Shown here piece by piece: positions 23,201 to 31,790 of a DNA stretch of 64,000 bases. The notes under the pieces were generated by a model. That model saw only the letters and a list, made by a program, of their open reading frames with translations. It was not told the DNA's origin and searched no databases. The stretch is from Candidatus Defluviilinea proxima (GTDB taxonomy: Bacteria; Chloroflexota; Anaerolineae; Anaerolineales; Villigracilaceae). The DNA lies in the NCBI GenBank assembly GCA_016721115.1, contig JADKIW010000001.1, positions 4,727,501 to 4,791,500 on the forward strand, read 5' to 3'. Made by a program: the position numbers and the translations under genes. How positions within the stretch are numbered: position 1 is the stretch's first letter; the number at the start of each line of letters is the position of its first letter.

Positions 23201-23231
23201 ATTATAGCAGTGTGACGATATAAAGTTGCAA
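23201..23231 (-). promoter_or_regulatory. Promoter of yjbQ, probably leaderless
   Basis: On the minus strand TTGCAA (23226-23231), a 19-bp spacer and TATAAT (23201-23206), with only 9 nt to the ATG and no ribosome-binding site. Confidence 0.6.
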
Positions 23232-23247
23232 AATTCTTGAAGAAACG

Positions 23248-23280
23248 AAGTGACAGTCACCTCGCAGGTGACTGTCACTT
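23248..23280. terminator. Terminator between the kinase operon and yjbQ
   Basis: A perfect 15-bp stem (AAGTGACAGTCACCT and its complement) with a CGC loop, followed on the plus strand by TTATTTT. On the minus strand it lies downstream of the PAS-kinase gene and would end that operon. Confidence 0.7.
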
Positions 23281-23312
23281 TTATTTTCCTACACTATATG
23301 TATTTCAGCTTA

Positions 23313-25259
23313 CTAAAAAGATTTCAAACTGACCGTAAATATCGTACCCTCGTTTAATATACTTTTGACGTGAATTGTTCCACCAAGCTCTTCCACAATT
23401 GATTTTACGATATAGAGGCCAATTCCACTGCCAGGGATCTCAGCGATGGTCACGTTTTTGGCGCGGTAGAAGCGCTCGAATAAATGAGGGATGGCTTCGT
23501 CAGGGATTCCTACACCATGGTCCCTGATCTCCACTTGAACACTGGGACCGTTTTGCGAGACACTGACATCAACTGAACCTCCCGCCGGTGAAAATTTAGC
23601 CGCATTGTTGAACAGATTGATAAAAACCTGCTGTAACCCGCTTTTATCTCCCAAAATTTGTACAGGTTCCGACCCGGTCAAAAGTTTAATTACAACCTTC
23701 CGCTTATTGGCAATTGGCTTGACTGCTGTCATCGATTCTTCCAAGACAGGTATCAAATCCATTGGAACGGTTTCCAGCTTCATCATACCGCTCTCGAGCC
23801 GTCCTGCGATCAATAGGCGGTCGATCAGAACCTTTTGGCGATTCAACTCCCCTACCAGAGTGCGCCAGTATTCGTCCAATTCTTCAGGTGTGCCACCTTC
23901 CTGAATCAGGTCAACCATAAGAATCGCTGATGTCAACGGAGTCCGCAACTCATGGGAAGCACGGTTGATAAAGTCAGACTTCATCTCGTTAAGCTTTACC
24001 TGTTCCGTAATATCCCGTATGACGATCAAAGCCTCGTCCAGGTTAATGGGGTAAAGTCGTGATTCATACGTGCTGTTGCTATAAGGGAGACGGAATCCTT
24101 CTACAAAATGAGATTTTGTAAATCCCTGAGTATTTGACTTTCCAATGATCGTTGCGACAATCTCTTCAGGCCAGGTTTCTGACAGTTTCTTTCCGGAGAT
24201 CATGTCACGATGAACATACAACGGATGTTCTGCATTAGCACTGTAATCAAGAATTTCCCCGTCTACACTTATGCGGATCAACAGGTCCGGTAGAGCGTTC
24301 AACATGATCCGATTGCGCATCTCATTGAGTTTGATCGTCTCTTCATAGAAATTTCTTTGTAACGCTGAACCGATCAAATCAGCGGCCGTCTGCGCCGCAT
24401 CCGATTCTGATAATGACCACAACAGGTTCTTCTTCTCATCAAAGAATCCCAGGTACCGCCATAAGCCGGGGTGACCGTCAATCGGAACAGAGACAAACGA
24501 CGGCATGAAAGAAGCGTCGGTTTGGCCATTCGCATCTCGCAACGAAAAGTGTTTTCCGCGAGTATTCAATATGTCTGGCACAAATGGGTTAATTACGGCA
24601 GATAGATCAAAGGCCGGTATGCTTGCGTCGGTCCACTGATATAAAATTTCAACATATGGCTTCGCGGAGAATGTATTAATCTCAAATATGGAACAACAAT
24701 ACACACCCATTGCCTGCCCCAGAGACTCCAACACTTCAGGGATCTGAGTATGTATGTTTAATGCACGTAGAAGTTTTGCTGTTGCTGTATTTAGAACCGA
24801 AAGAATCTGAGCCTGCCGCTTAAGCATTTGCTCGGCAGATTTTCGCTCGGATATATCGCGTGCAATACTTTGAATATAGGATGGATTGTTTTGCGCATCA
24901 TAGATCACCGATGTGCTAATCTCGACAGGGAGAGTGGAACCATCTTTACGCTTTAGAATACGCTCATAGAGATTTGACTGTCTTTCAGAAACCTGCCCAT
25001 GACCCAACGCATCATCCTGCGACATGATGTTACTAACAGGCGTACCCAACAATTCGTGCTCTTCATATCCCAAAAGGCTCAAAGCCTGTTGGTTTACTGC
25101 TATATAGCGAAAGTCCATACTAATGATAAAAACGCATTCCCCAGTTTGCTCAAACAAAGCGCGATAATGAAAATCATCCCCTAACAATCCATATTGCAAT
25201 CCGGTACGCGTTTTAGACGGTACAGACACCTTCTGCAAAGGAATGGTCTTTTCATCCAT
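23313..25259 (-). CDS. Soluble PAS-GAF-PAS sensor histidine kinase
   Basis: 648 residues with no clear membrane helix, so cytoplasmic. PAS1 spans about 30-150 (F-E-Q-T-G-E-C-V-F ... I-A-R-D-I-S-E-R-K), a GAF-like region about 155-310 and PAS2 about 320-420. HisKA has S-H-E-L-R-T-P near 440 and the HATPase has N-L-F-N-N-A-A-K-F, D-H-G-V-G-I-P and G-S-G-I-G-L-Y-I. The ATG at 25259 overlaps the stop of the REC-kinase gene by 8 nt (ATGGATGA); the alternative TTG at 25280 is less likely. Third gene of the FHA / REC-kinase / PAS-kinase operon, so it probably exchanges phosphoryl groups with the REC domain encoded just upstream. The sensed signal is unknown. Confidence 0.92.
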   Translation of the reverse strand: MDEKTIPLQKVSVPSKTRTGLQYGLLGDDFHYRALFEQTGECVFIISMDFRYIAVNQQALSLLGYEEHELLGTPVSNIMSQDDALGHGQVSERQSNLYERILKRKDGSTLPVEISTSVIYDAQNNPSYIQSIARDISERKSAEQMLKRQAQILSVLNTATAKLLRALNIHTQIPEVLESLGQAMGVYCCSIFEINTFSAKPYVEILYQWTDASIPAFDLSAVINPFVPDILNTRGKHFSLRDANGQTDASFMPSFVSVPIDGHPGLWRYLGFFDEKKNLLWSLSESDAAQTAADLIGSALQRNFYEETIKLNEMRNRIMLNALPDLLIRISVDGEILDYSANAEHPLYVHRDMISGKKLSETWPEEIVATIIGKSNTQGFTKSHFVEGFRLPYSNSTYESRLYPINLDEALIVIRDITEQVKLNEMKSDFINRASHELRTPLTSAILMVDLIQEGGTPEELDEYWRTLVGELNRQKVLIDRLLIAGRLESGMMKLETVPMDLIPVLEESMTAVKPIANKRKVVIKLLTGSEPVQILGDKSGLQQVFINLFNNAAKFSPAGGSVDVSVSQNGPSVQVEIRDHGVGIPDEAIPHLFERFYRAKNVTIAEIPGSGIGLYIVKSIVEELGGTIHVKSILNEGTIFTVSLKSF

Positions 25260-26388
25260 ATGAAATATCTTCGGGTCCAACCCCCGGCAAGAATGCTTCT
25301 ACACAAAAACCTGTTGGTGTATCAATAAATGAGACACCACCGCCCAAATTCGAGAACACGGCCTTGGCAATAGTCAAGCCAACTCCCAAACCTTCATACT
25401 TCCGATTATCGCCTCTACTAATCTGGTAATTTCGCTCGAAAACCTTTTCATACAAATCAACAGGAATACCTGGCCCTTTATCTTTAACAACGATCCTTGT
25501 ATCCCCATTGAGTTCTGTTCTTATGGCTAATATTACTTTCTCATTATTCGGGCTAAACTTGAAAGCATTGTCTACAAGGTGTACCAAGGCATGCACAAAT
25601 TCACGGCGCGGCGCTTTGATCTCACCTTCGACCTTAATGTCTGTTACAAACTCCAATTCCTTTGTCTTATATCGTTCCAGACGTTTTTGAGTCGGCAAAA
25701 GAATATGATTGTTCACATCAATGGATTGTCGAATTTTATTGAGGCTACCATGATCAATATTTGTCAGCATAATAAAGTCAGTGACAAGTGATTCGAGACG
25801 GTCAACATTGGTCAATGCAGAGCGTATAAATTGAGTCTGTTCCTCAGGATCGTTGAACTTATTATTAATAAATAGTTCCAAAGGCATGATGATATTCGCC
25901 AACGGAGTGCGCATTTCATGCTGGAAATTTTGAAGGATCTCCTGCTTCAATTTAGCCATATCTTGATTGGCGCTCTCCCACGCGGCATCCCGACCTTTTG
26001 TCTGCTCCACCTTCACACGCCTTAATACCGCCTCGATCCTTACCAGCAATTCTTCAACGACAAAAGGCTTTGCGATGTAGTCATCAGCGCCATCGCGAAT
26101 CCCAGCGACGCGGTCATCCACGCCATTTCGAGCCGTCAAAAATATAAACGGTATGGACGCAAGCTTTGGATCCTGACTCATTAGCCTGCGCAACTCAAAT
26201 CCATTAGGAGGCGGCATCATAACATCCGAAAGGATGAGATCAGGCAACACTGCAGTAGCAATTTGCAAACCTTCGGCCCCATCAGAAGCCGTGACTACAT
26301 CATATCCCTGGCGCTTTATTTTCGCGGCTAAACCCAACCGTAAGGCTGGCTCATCGTCAACGATCAAGATTGTTGAATTTTTACTCAT
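25252..26388 (-). CDS. Response regulator-histidine kinase fusion (REC-HisKA-HATPase)
   Basis: 378 residues. The N-terminal receiver (about 5-125) has I-L-I-V-D-D-E, the phospho-acceptor Asp in L-I-L-S-D-V-M-M-P, T-A-R-N and I-A-K-P-F. It leads directly into a kinase with F-Q-H-E-M-R-T-P near 170 and an HATPase with L-V-D-N-A-F-K-F, D-K-G-P-G-I-P and G-L-G-V-G-L-T-I. A receiver placed before a kinase core suggests a phosphorylation-gated kinase acting in a relay. It overlaps the FHA gene upstream and the PAS-kinase gene downstream by 8 nt each, so the three are tightly coupled. No DNA-binding output domain is present in the operon. Confidence 0.92.
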   Translation of the reverse strand: MSKNSTILIVDDEPALRLGLAAKIKRQGYDVVTASDGAEGLQIATAVLPDLILSDVMMPPPNGFELRRLMSQDPKLASIPFIFLTARNGVDDRVAGIRDGADDYIAKPFVVEELLVRIEAVLRRVKVEQTKGRDAAWESANQDMAKLKQEILQNFQHEMRTPLANIIMPLELFINNKFNDPEEQTQFIRSALTNVDRLESLVTDFIMLTNIDHGSLNKIRQSIDVNNHILLPTQKRLERYKTKELEFVTDIKVEGEIKAPRREFVHALVHLVDNAFKFSPNNEKVILAIRTELNGDTRIVVKDKGPGIPVDLYEKVFERNYQISRGDNRKYEGLGVGLTIAKAVFSNLGGGVSFIDTPTGFCVEAFLPGVGPEDISYG

Positions 26389-26770
26389 GGGCCTTTTCCC
26401 GTTTTTTTACTTCTTCAGTTTGATGGAGGCTTTGTGTTGTCCCCATAGATTTACCAGCGATTTTGGGGCTGTTATCTACGAACATAATATAAATATTTGC
26501 CAGAGAAATCAAGTCGCCGGAGTTAAGAGCACAGGCATCCACTCTCCGTCCATTTACAAAAGTCCCACTAGTCGAGTTTTTATCGTGCAATACGTAGCTC
26601 CCATTTTCATTGATGATCTCAGCATGAAAACGGGAAAGAAATTCCTCATGAAAGACAATGTCATTATCTAAAGCACGGCCAAATGTTGTAATCTTTTTCT
26701 CTAACGGAATGACCTGTTTATTAATAACAAGAAATACGCCTTGATGATAGGGTGTTTCGTTATTGCTCAT
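26381..26770 (-). CDS. FHA domain protein heading the kinase operon
   Basis: 129 residues with a single forkhead-associated domain: F-G-R-A-L-D-N-D-I-V near residue 28, L-S-R-F-H-A-E-I near 45 and N-S-T-S-G-T-F-V-N-G-R near 64, the G-R, S-x-x-H and N-G motifs that contact phosphothreonine. It probably recruits a Thr-phosphorylated partner to the two-component proteins encoded by the overlapping downstream genes; no Ser/Thr kinase gene is in the window. A -10-like TATCAT lies 7 nt before the ATG, so the transcript may be leaderless, and three 22-bp-spaced repeats lie just upstream. Confidence 0.92.
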   Translation of the reverse strand: MSNNETPYHQGVFLVINKQVIPLEKKITTFGRALDNDIVFHEEFLSRFHAEIINENGSYVLHDKNSTSGTFVNGRRVDACALNSGDLISLANIYIMFVDNSPKIAGKSMGTTQSLHQTEEVKKREKAHE

Positions 26771-26781
26771 ACCATAAATGA

Positions 26782-26836
26782 TAAGTCAGGGGTATGGCAT
26801 TGGAAATACAGGGATTCCCCATTCCAAATACAGGGA
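26782..26836 (-). repeat. Direct repeats with 22-bp period upstream of the FHA/kinase operon
   Basis: On the minus strand TCCCTGTATTT occurs at 26826-26836 and again at 26804-26814, exactly 22 bp apart. A degenerate third copy (7 of 11 matches) falls at the same register at 26782-26792 and touches the -10-like box. A spacing of two helical turns is typical of tandem activator or response-regulator sites. Confidence 0.6.
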
Positions 26837-26852
26837 CTTTACAAAAACGATA

Positions 26853-26878
26853 AAAAAGCACCGTTTTTAATGCTTTTT
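26853..26878 (-). terminator. Terminator of the CAP/LysM gene
   Basis: On the minus strand AAAAAGCA pairs with TGCTTTTT and runs into T residues; it overlaps the stop codon of the gene ending at 26877. Confidence 0.75.
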
Positions 26879-27929
26879 ACACTTCTTTCTTTTTACCGAA
26901 GCCAATGATCCCAGCAAGCAAAATGGAAAAAGCGATCAACAACGCGGCAACAACTGTGCTATTTTGCTTGATCTGTGAGCCCAATGGCACCGAAGGGATC
27001 GTCACTGTAACCGAGGGAGTGTTCGTATGAAATGGGATTGCAGTTGGGTAGCTCGTGGAAGTGGACGTGATCAATACCAACGGAGTATCTGTTATCGGTG
27101 CAGGTTGCGTGGCTTTTTTCTGGATAAGAAGTTTCCAACCAGGGACAATATTATCGTCGGGAAGCCCGTTCAATCGCTTGATATCTTCGATATGCACATG
27201 ATACAGTTCAGCAAGAGTCCATAAGGTCTGGCCATATTGCACTTCGTGGATGACATCCCCATCCAGGCGGGCCGTACTAACAGCAACAGGGACAGAGTAT
27301 TCAAACGGTACACCGCTTGCCGCAGCCACTGTCCCCATACCAGAATATGCAACTTGCGTCTGTACAATTCCCGTCAACATAACGGAAGCACCATATTGCA
27401 TCTGTCCGCTTTTGGTCTGAAGGGCAGTCTCAAGGACTGCGATCCCCCCTGCAATACCTGCCCCAATATCACTGCGATAGGGCGAAAGCATGGTGTTGGT
27501 GTGTATATCGTCACTCAACCACATAGCTACCGCGTCGCTTGCAGTTCCGGCAGGGCCCCAGTTCTCAGAACGATATCCATCCAGTGACAAGTCACCCGAA
27601 AGCGGATATCCAAGAGAAAGTAACCATTGCCCTAATGTCAGTCCGTTAGGGCGCCAGTGTCCGGGCATACCATTTGCGATCCCCTCTGCTTCCGTTTGCG
27701 CAACTTGCATCAAGACTGGATGAGCGTTTAACGCATTTAATCCGTGTTCCAAGCGTAAAGCATTGACCGCCTCAATCAAACTCGCAGGCGTGATTGGGAT
27801 GAGGTCAGGCGTCAATGTTGTTGTTGGTTCAGGCTCTTGAGCATAAACCGTCTGCTTATGAATGGGAGTTATTCCAGCAAACAGGATCAGAATTACAGAA
27901 AGAAATAGAAAACAAGTGATTTTACGCAT
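26877..27929 (-). CDS. Secreted CAP-LysM protein with C-terminal membrane anchor
   Basis: 350 residues. A signal peptide (about 1-30, ending V-Y-A-Q) is followed by a CAP/SCP domain (about 48-190: A-V-N-A-L-R-L-E-H-G, A-Q-T-E-A-E-G-I-A, S-E-N-W-G). One LysM module (about 225-272, H-E-V-Q-Y-G-Q-T-L-W-T-L-A) is followed by a Thr/Pro/Ser spacer and a C-terminal hydrophobic helix ending G-F-G-K-K-K-E-V. The order CAP-LysM is the reverse of the 9220-10449 protein, and the anchor is at the opposite end. It probably sits on the outer face of the membrane and binds peptidoglycan; the CAP function is unknown. Confidence 0.88.
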   Translation of the reverse strand: MRKITCFLFLSVILILFAGITPIHKQTVYAQEPEPTTTLTPDLIPITPASLIEAVNALRLEHGLNALNAHPVLMQVAQTEAEGIANGMPGHWRPNGLTLGQWLLSLGYPLSGDLSLDGYRSENWGPAGTASDAVAMWLSDDIHTNTMLSPYRSDIGAGIAGGIAVLETALQTKSGQMQYGASVMLTGIVQTQVAYSGMGTVAAASGVPFEYSVPVAVSTARLDGDVIHEVQYGQTLWTLAELYHVHIEDIKRLNGLPDDNIVPGWKLLIQKKATQPAPITDTPLVLITSTSTSYPTAIPFHTNTPSVTVTIPSVPLGSQIKQNSTVVAALLIAFSILLAGIIGFGKKKEV

Positions 27930-28010
27930 ATAAACCCTACAATTATGCCTGTTTATAAATATGTTACACCAAAAGCAAAAAAGTAACAGGGAGATTTTTG
28001 TTTGCTCGCT

Positions 28011-28016
28011 TATAAT
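28011..28016 (+). promoter_or_regulatory. -10 box candidate for the bioY-obgE operon
   Basis: A perfect TATAAT 99 nt upstream of bioY. No clear -35. The leader holds the imperfect repeat CTTACT-N11-AGTAAG (28023-28045), possibly an operator; no BirA-type site is seen. Confidence 0.4.
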
Positions 28017-28114
28017 AAGGTTCTTACTTCACTAAATACAGTAAGGGTGCCTCTTTTAGCTCTCCATCCATTCTCGTTAAGTCGCCCCTACACTACTCAA
28101 AAGGATATTTATAA

Positions 28115-28684
28115 ATGACAACTCTTGCACCAACACTTTCCAACCGCTACTTCCCTCGTACGACGGAATGGGTTCGTAGTTTGTTCCTCATTGTTCTGGG
28201 TAGTTTGCTCCTCGCAGGGCTGGCTCAGATCGAGATCCCCCTCATGCCTGTACCCATCACAGGGCAGACTTTTGGCGTTCTGCTCATCGGTGCAGCATTA
28301 GGGTCAAAGCGCGGCGCGGCTACAATGATCCTCTATATCACCGAAGGCGCGATGGGACTTCCCTTCTTTGCGGGCGGTGCAAGCGGACTTGGTATTCTCA
28401 CCGGTGCGACAGCTGGCTACCTCGTTGGATTCGTCGTGGCGGCTTATGTTATAGGTTGGCTGGCAGAACGCGGGTTGGAAAGAAGCGTACGTACTTCCAT
28501 CATCCCATTCCTCGCAGGCACGGTCATCATTTATATATTCGGCGTTGCATGGCTGTCCACAGTGGTGGGCGGCTTGGGCAAGGCTATCGAGTTCGGTATG
28601 CTTCCGTTCCTGTTCGGTGATGCGGTCAAGTTAATTCTTGCTTCACTGGCATTACCCTCGGCATGGAAGTTAGCAAAGGAATAA
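28115..28684 (+). CDS. bioY: Biotin transporter S component BioY
   Basis: 189 residues with about six membrane helices. The BioY signatures P-V-P-I-T-G-Q-T-F-G-V-L near residue 46 and G-L-P-F-F-A-G-G-A-S-G near 86, with G-A-T-A-G-Y-L-V-G-F after it, are clear. BioY is the substrate-binding unit of ECF-type vitamin transporters and binds biotin in the membrane; energy comes from a shared EcfA/T module that is not in this window, though some BioY work alone. It is the first gene of a run, directly abutting obgE without a gap. Confidence 0.94.
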   Translation: MTTLAPTLSNRYFPRTTEWVRSLFLIVLGSLLLAGLAQIEIPLMPVPITGQTFGVLLIGAALGSKRGAATMILYITEGAMGLPFFAGGASGLGILTGATAGYLVGFVVAAYVIGWLAERGLERSVRTSIIPFLAGTVIIYIFGVAWLSTVVGGLGKAIEFGMLPFLFGDAVKLILASLALPSAWKLAKE

Positions 28685-29950
28685 ATGTTCACAGACCAGG
28701 TAGAGATTTACGTTCGATCAGGCAAAGGCGGCGATGGCATGGTGCACTTCCATCGCGAGAAGTTCATCACGCATGGCGGGCCCGATGGCGGCGACGGCGG
28801 TAAAGGCGGCGATGTTGTTTTTGAAGTAAGGCACACGCTCAACACGCTTTCGGCCTTCAGCCAGAATCAAAAATTCAAGGCAGATGATGGCGTTAAGGGC
28901 GGGCCTTCGCAAAGGTCTGGCAAGTATGGCAAGGACCTCGTCATCCCTGTGCCGCCCGGCACGCTCGTGTATGACGCGGATACCGGCGAGCTCATCGGTG
29001 ACCTGACCGAACGCGGGCAACGACTCATCATCTGCAAAGGCGGGCGCGGCGGACGCGGGAATCAACACTTTGCGACTTCGAGGAATCAAGCGCCTCGCAC
29101 TGCTGAAAAAGGCGAACCCTACGAAGAGAAACGCGTCAAACTGGAATTGAAGCTGATCGCTGATCTTGGGCTGATCGGCGTCCCGAACGCTGGCAAATCC
29201 ACATTGCTCACTGCGCTGACGAATGCCAAGCCGAAGATCGCTCCATATCCATTCACAACACTCGAGCCGAATCTCGGTGTGGCTGAAATTGACGTGAACA
29301 CAACTGTCGTACTGGCGGATATCCCCGGTCTCATTGAAGGCGCCTCAACAGGCGCAGGGCTTGGGCATGACTTTTTGCGTCACATTCAACGCACACGTGT
29401 ATTGATCCATTTGCTCGATGGCTTATCCGATGATCCCATCGCAGACTACAGTCAGATCAATACCGAGTTATCTCTCTTCGATCCGAATTTGGGGAAGAAG
29501 CCTCAGGTAGTAGCGCTCAACAAGGTGGACCAGCCCGAAGTCCAGGAAAGACTCGAGAAGATCCAAAAGGAATTCAAGAAGCGCAAAGTGGAGTTCATGA
29601 CCATATCCGCTTTGGCACGCACGAACACACGCGACCTGTTGATCAAGGCATATCAGATCTTGCAAGAAACACCGATGCCAGAAATTGTCGAATTGCCGAT
29701 GCCGGTCTACAAACCAAAAGAAGACCCGCGCATATTCGAGATCACACGTGAAGGTGAGAATGAATGGCGCATCAGTGGTGTTGCCATTGAACGCGCCGCG
29801 AAGATGACCTACTGGGAACATGACGGTTCCGTGCGCCGCTTTCAAAAGATCCTTGATACGCTCGGCATCAAAGATGCTTTGCGTAAAGCAGGTGTGCAGG
29901 ACGGCGATACGGTAGCCATCAATGATTTTGAATTGGAGTGGCAGGAATAG
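28685..29950 (+). CDS. obgE: GTPase Obg
   Basis: 421 residues with the three Obg domains: a glycine-rich N-terminal Obg fold (1-158; G-G-D-G-G-K-G-G-D-V, K-G-G-R-G-G-R-G-N), a G domain (G1 G-V-P-N-A-G-K-S-T near 166, G3 D-I-P-G-L-I-E-G, G4 N-K-V-D) and a C-terminal OCT domain (about 340-421). Obg acts in large-ribosome-subunit maturation and growth control. The start abuts the bioY stop with AAAGGA nearby in the end of bioY. The gene for a DUF6062-type protein follows after 8 nt. Confidence 0.97.
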   Translation: MFTDQVEIYVRSGKGGDGMVHFHREKFITHGGPDGGDGGKGGDVVFEVRHTLNTLSAFSQNQKFKADDGVKGGPSQRSGKYGKDLVIPVPPGTLVYDADTGELIGDLTERGQRLIICKGGRGGRGNQHFATSRNQAPRTAEKGEPYEEKRVKLELKLIADLGLIGVPNAGKSTLLTALTNAKPKIAPYPFTTLEPNLGVAEIDVNTTVVLADIPGLIEGASTGAGLGHDFLRHIQRTRVLIHLLDGLSDDPIADYSQINTELSLFDPNLGKKPQVVALNKVDQPEVQERLEKIQKEFKKRKVEFMTISALARTNTRDLLIKAYQILQETPMPEIVELPMPVYKPKEDPRIFEITREGENEWRISGVAIERAAKMTYWEHDGSVRRFQKILDTLGIKDALRKAGVQDGDTVAINDFELEWQE

Positions 29951-29958
29951 CAGGCTGA

Positions 29959-30696
29959 ATGCCCGAATCCACTTTTCACGAATTGCTCGAGGCATGTGGA
30001 CAGTCAGGTTGCCCGGTCTGTCGACTCGAGTCTCGTACGTTGGAACGATATGTTGGCAATCTTTTTTATGAAAGCGTCAACGATGTAAAAACTCGTGAGC
30101 ATTTGCGTGGGAGTCTGGGGCTTTGCCGTGAACACGCCCAACTCACCGTGGATAAGAAACTGGGCAACGCACTTGGCTTCGCGATCATCTATCAAGATGT
30201 GATCAAGAATATTTTGCGAGGCATGGAAAAGGATGCAACACCGCCAACCAGCACACGCCGGTTGGCTTCCTTCTTAAAACAAATGCCAGAGCAGGTCAGT
30301 GCCGCAGTGCAACGGGTTATATATGCGCTCACGCCACACAAGCATTGCCTTGTCTGCCAGCAACAGGAAAAAGCTGTCCAAATTTTTATTTCGGCATTGG
30401 TAAGCAGTTTGAGCGACCCTGAAACAGCCAAAGCATTTCAGGCTTCAGATGGACTTTGCATTCCACATTTGAAGAAAGCCCTTGAATTAGTACGAGACTC
30501 TTCCACCTATGATCTATTGCTCTCGGTAAATCGAGAAAAATTGGAAAGCCTGAATGCGGAACTGGCAGAATACATCCGCAAGAGTGACTATCGCTTCCAG
30601 CATGAAGGTTTTGGCACAGAGGGTGATTCGTGGCGGCGTGCCGTCAACAAATTAACAGGGGATAGAATATACAAGAACAAAACGTCTGAGGAATGA
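29959..30696 (+). CDS. DUF6062-like protein with repeated Cys/His pairs
   Basis: 245 residues, soluble, without signal peptide. Two similar halves are visible: C-P-V-C near residue 19 with G-L-C-R-E-H near 54, then C-L-V-C near 131 with G-L-C-I-P-H-L near 170. Each half therefore offers a C-x2-C and a C-x2-H pair, which suggests two zinc (or other metal) sites in an internal duplication. This resembles DUF6062 proteins of Chloroflexota and Firmicutes, whose function is not known. It sits between obgE and two membrane-protein genes with gaps of 8 and 4 nt, so it belongs to the same operon. Confidence 0.7.
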   Translation: MPESTFHELLEACGQSGCPVCRLESRTLERYVGNLFYESVNDVKTREHLRGSLGLCREHAQLTVDKKLGNALGFAIIYQDVIKNILRGMEKDATPPTSTRRLASFLKQMPEQVSAAVQRVIYALTPHKHCLVCQQQEKAVQIFISALVSSLSDPETAKAFQASDGLCIPHLKKALELVRDSSTYDLLLSVNREKLESLNAELAEYIRKSDYRFQHEGFGTEGDSWRRAVNKLTGDRIYKNKTSEE

Positions 30697-30700
30697 ACAT

Positions 30701-31093
30701 ATGACACCATCCAGGCAACGCGTATTGATCATTGGCCTTATCGTTCTGGGAATTCTGACCGTGGGCTTTTTTGGCCTGCGCGCCATCCACGCGTTTCGAG
30801 AATTTCGCAGGCATGGACCTCCCCCTCCTTTCGGAGCTGCCGAATCTCAAAAAGTTGAAACAGATGTGGAACTGATTCGTGACTGGATGACCATTCCCTA
30901 TATTTCCATGACCTATCATGTACATCCTAGAGATCTCTTCAGAGCGCTTGACATTGATCCCAAAGGCAATGATGAGAAAAGCCTCAAACAATTGAACGAC
31001 GAATTCTTCCCAGATCGATCGAACTATGTACTTGAGACGGTTAAAACCACCATCTTAATAAAACAACCTCCCACGCCACCAGCCACTCCGTAG
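30701..31093 (+). CDS. Single-pass membrane protein of unknown function
   Basis: 130 residues: an N-terminal helix (about 8-27, V-L-I-I-G-L-I-V-L-G-I-L-T-V-G-F-F-G-L), a Pro-rich turn, and a soluble C-terminal part with W-M-T-I-P-Y-I-S-M-T-Y-H-V and D-L-F-R-A-L-D-I-D-P, ending in a Pro/Thr tail. The soluble region looks like a small helical bundle, but I do not recognise a family with certainty. It starts 4 nt after the DUF6062-like gene and precedes the DedA gene by 12 nt. Confidence 0.65.
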   Translation: MTPSRQRVLIIGLIVLGILTVGFFGLRAIHAFREFRRHGPPPPFGAAESQKVETDVELIRDWMTIPYISMTYHVHPRDLFRALDIDPKGNDEKSLKQLNDEFFPDRSNYVLETVKTTILIKQPPTPPATP

Positions 31094-31105
31094 AATGAAC
31101 TGCAC

Positions 31106-31732
31106 ATGTCTGATTTTATACTCACTCAAATCATCAACTATGGCGCCCCGCTCATTGGGTTGATCGTGTTCATCGGCGCCTTGGGGATTCCGTTACCTGG
31201 AACATTGACCATTATTGCGGCCGGGGCATTCGCCAAACAAGGACTGCTCACCTGGAGCTCAGCCGCATTGATCGCACTCACATTTGTTGTGGTTGGTGAT
31301 TGCCTCAGCTATGCCATGGGACATTATGCTCGTGAACCTATTCTACGCCGTTTTCAAAACAACAAAAACTGGACACAGGCCGAGTCAACCTTCAAACGCT
31401 GGGGTGGCATGGCTGTAGTGTGGAGTCGTTTCCTCGTCACTGGTATCGCCATCCCAGTCAACTTGATCGCAGGCACAAGCGGATACGGCATTCGCCGTTT
31501 CCTCCTCTATGACTTGATCGGTGAAGCGATCTGGATCTTCGGATATGGTGGGTTAGGCTATCTATTTGGCGCAGAATGGGAAGTCATCAGCAATTTGATA
31601 AACAATGTCAGCGGTCTTGCATTGGGTCTTGTCTTTTTAGCAATAGGCGTGTGGCTGGGGGTAAGAAGATTGAGAAAAAACAGCCTAGCTACTTCTTCAG
31701 CAGAATCGCCAGACGCGACAGGCATACAGTAA
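31106..31732 (+). CDS. DedA/VTT-family membrane protein
   Basis: 208 residues, about five or six membrane segments. The VTT-domain motifs are present: G-I-P-L-P-G-T-L near residue 27, G-D-x-L-S-Y-A-M-G in the middle, and R-F-L-V-T-G-I-A-I-P-V-N-L-I-A-G-T-S-G near 110 with the conserved F/SR-x3-G-x3-P pattern. DedA proteins act as lipid (undecaprenyl phosphate or phosphatidylethanolamine) flippases or scramblases and influence envelope integrity and drug resistance. Which lipid is moved here cannot be read. It is the last gene of the bioY-obgE run. Confidence 0.88.
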   Translation: MSDFILTQIINYGAPLIGLIVFIGALGIPLPGTLTIIAAGAFAKQGLLTWSSAALIALTFVVVGDCLSYAMGHYAREPILRRFQNNKNWTQAESTFKRWGGMAVVWSRFLVTGIAIPVNLIAGTSGYGIRRFLLYDLIGEAIWIFGYGGLGYLFGAEWEVISNLINNVSGLALGLVFLAIGVWLGVRRLRKNSLATSSAESPDATGIQ

Positions 31733-31790
31733 ACTGGCTGTCTCATTTTCCAACCGAGCGGGATTATCCATATGAAAGACCCAAGGACCC

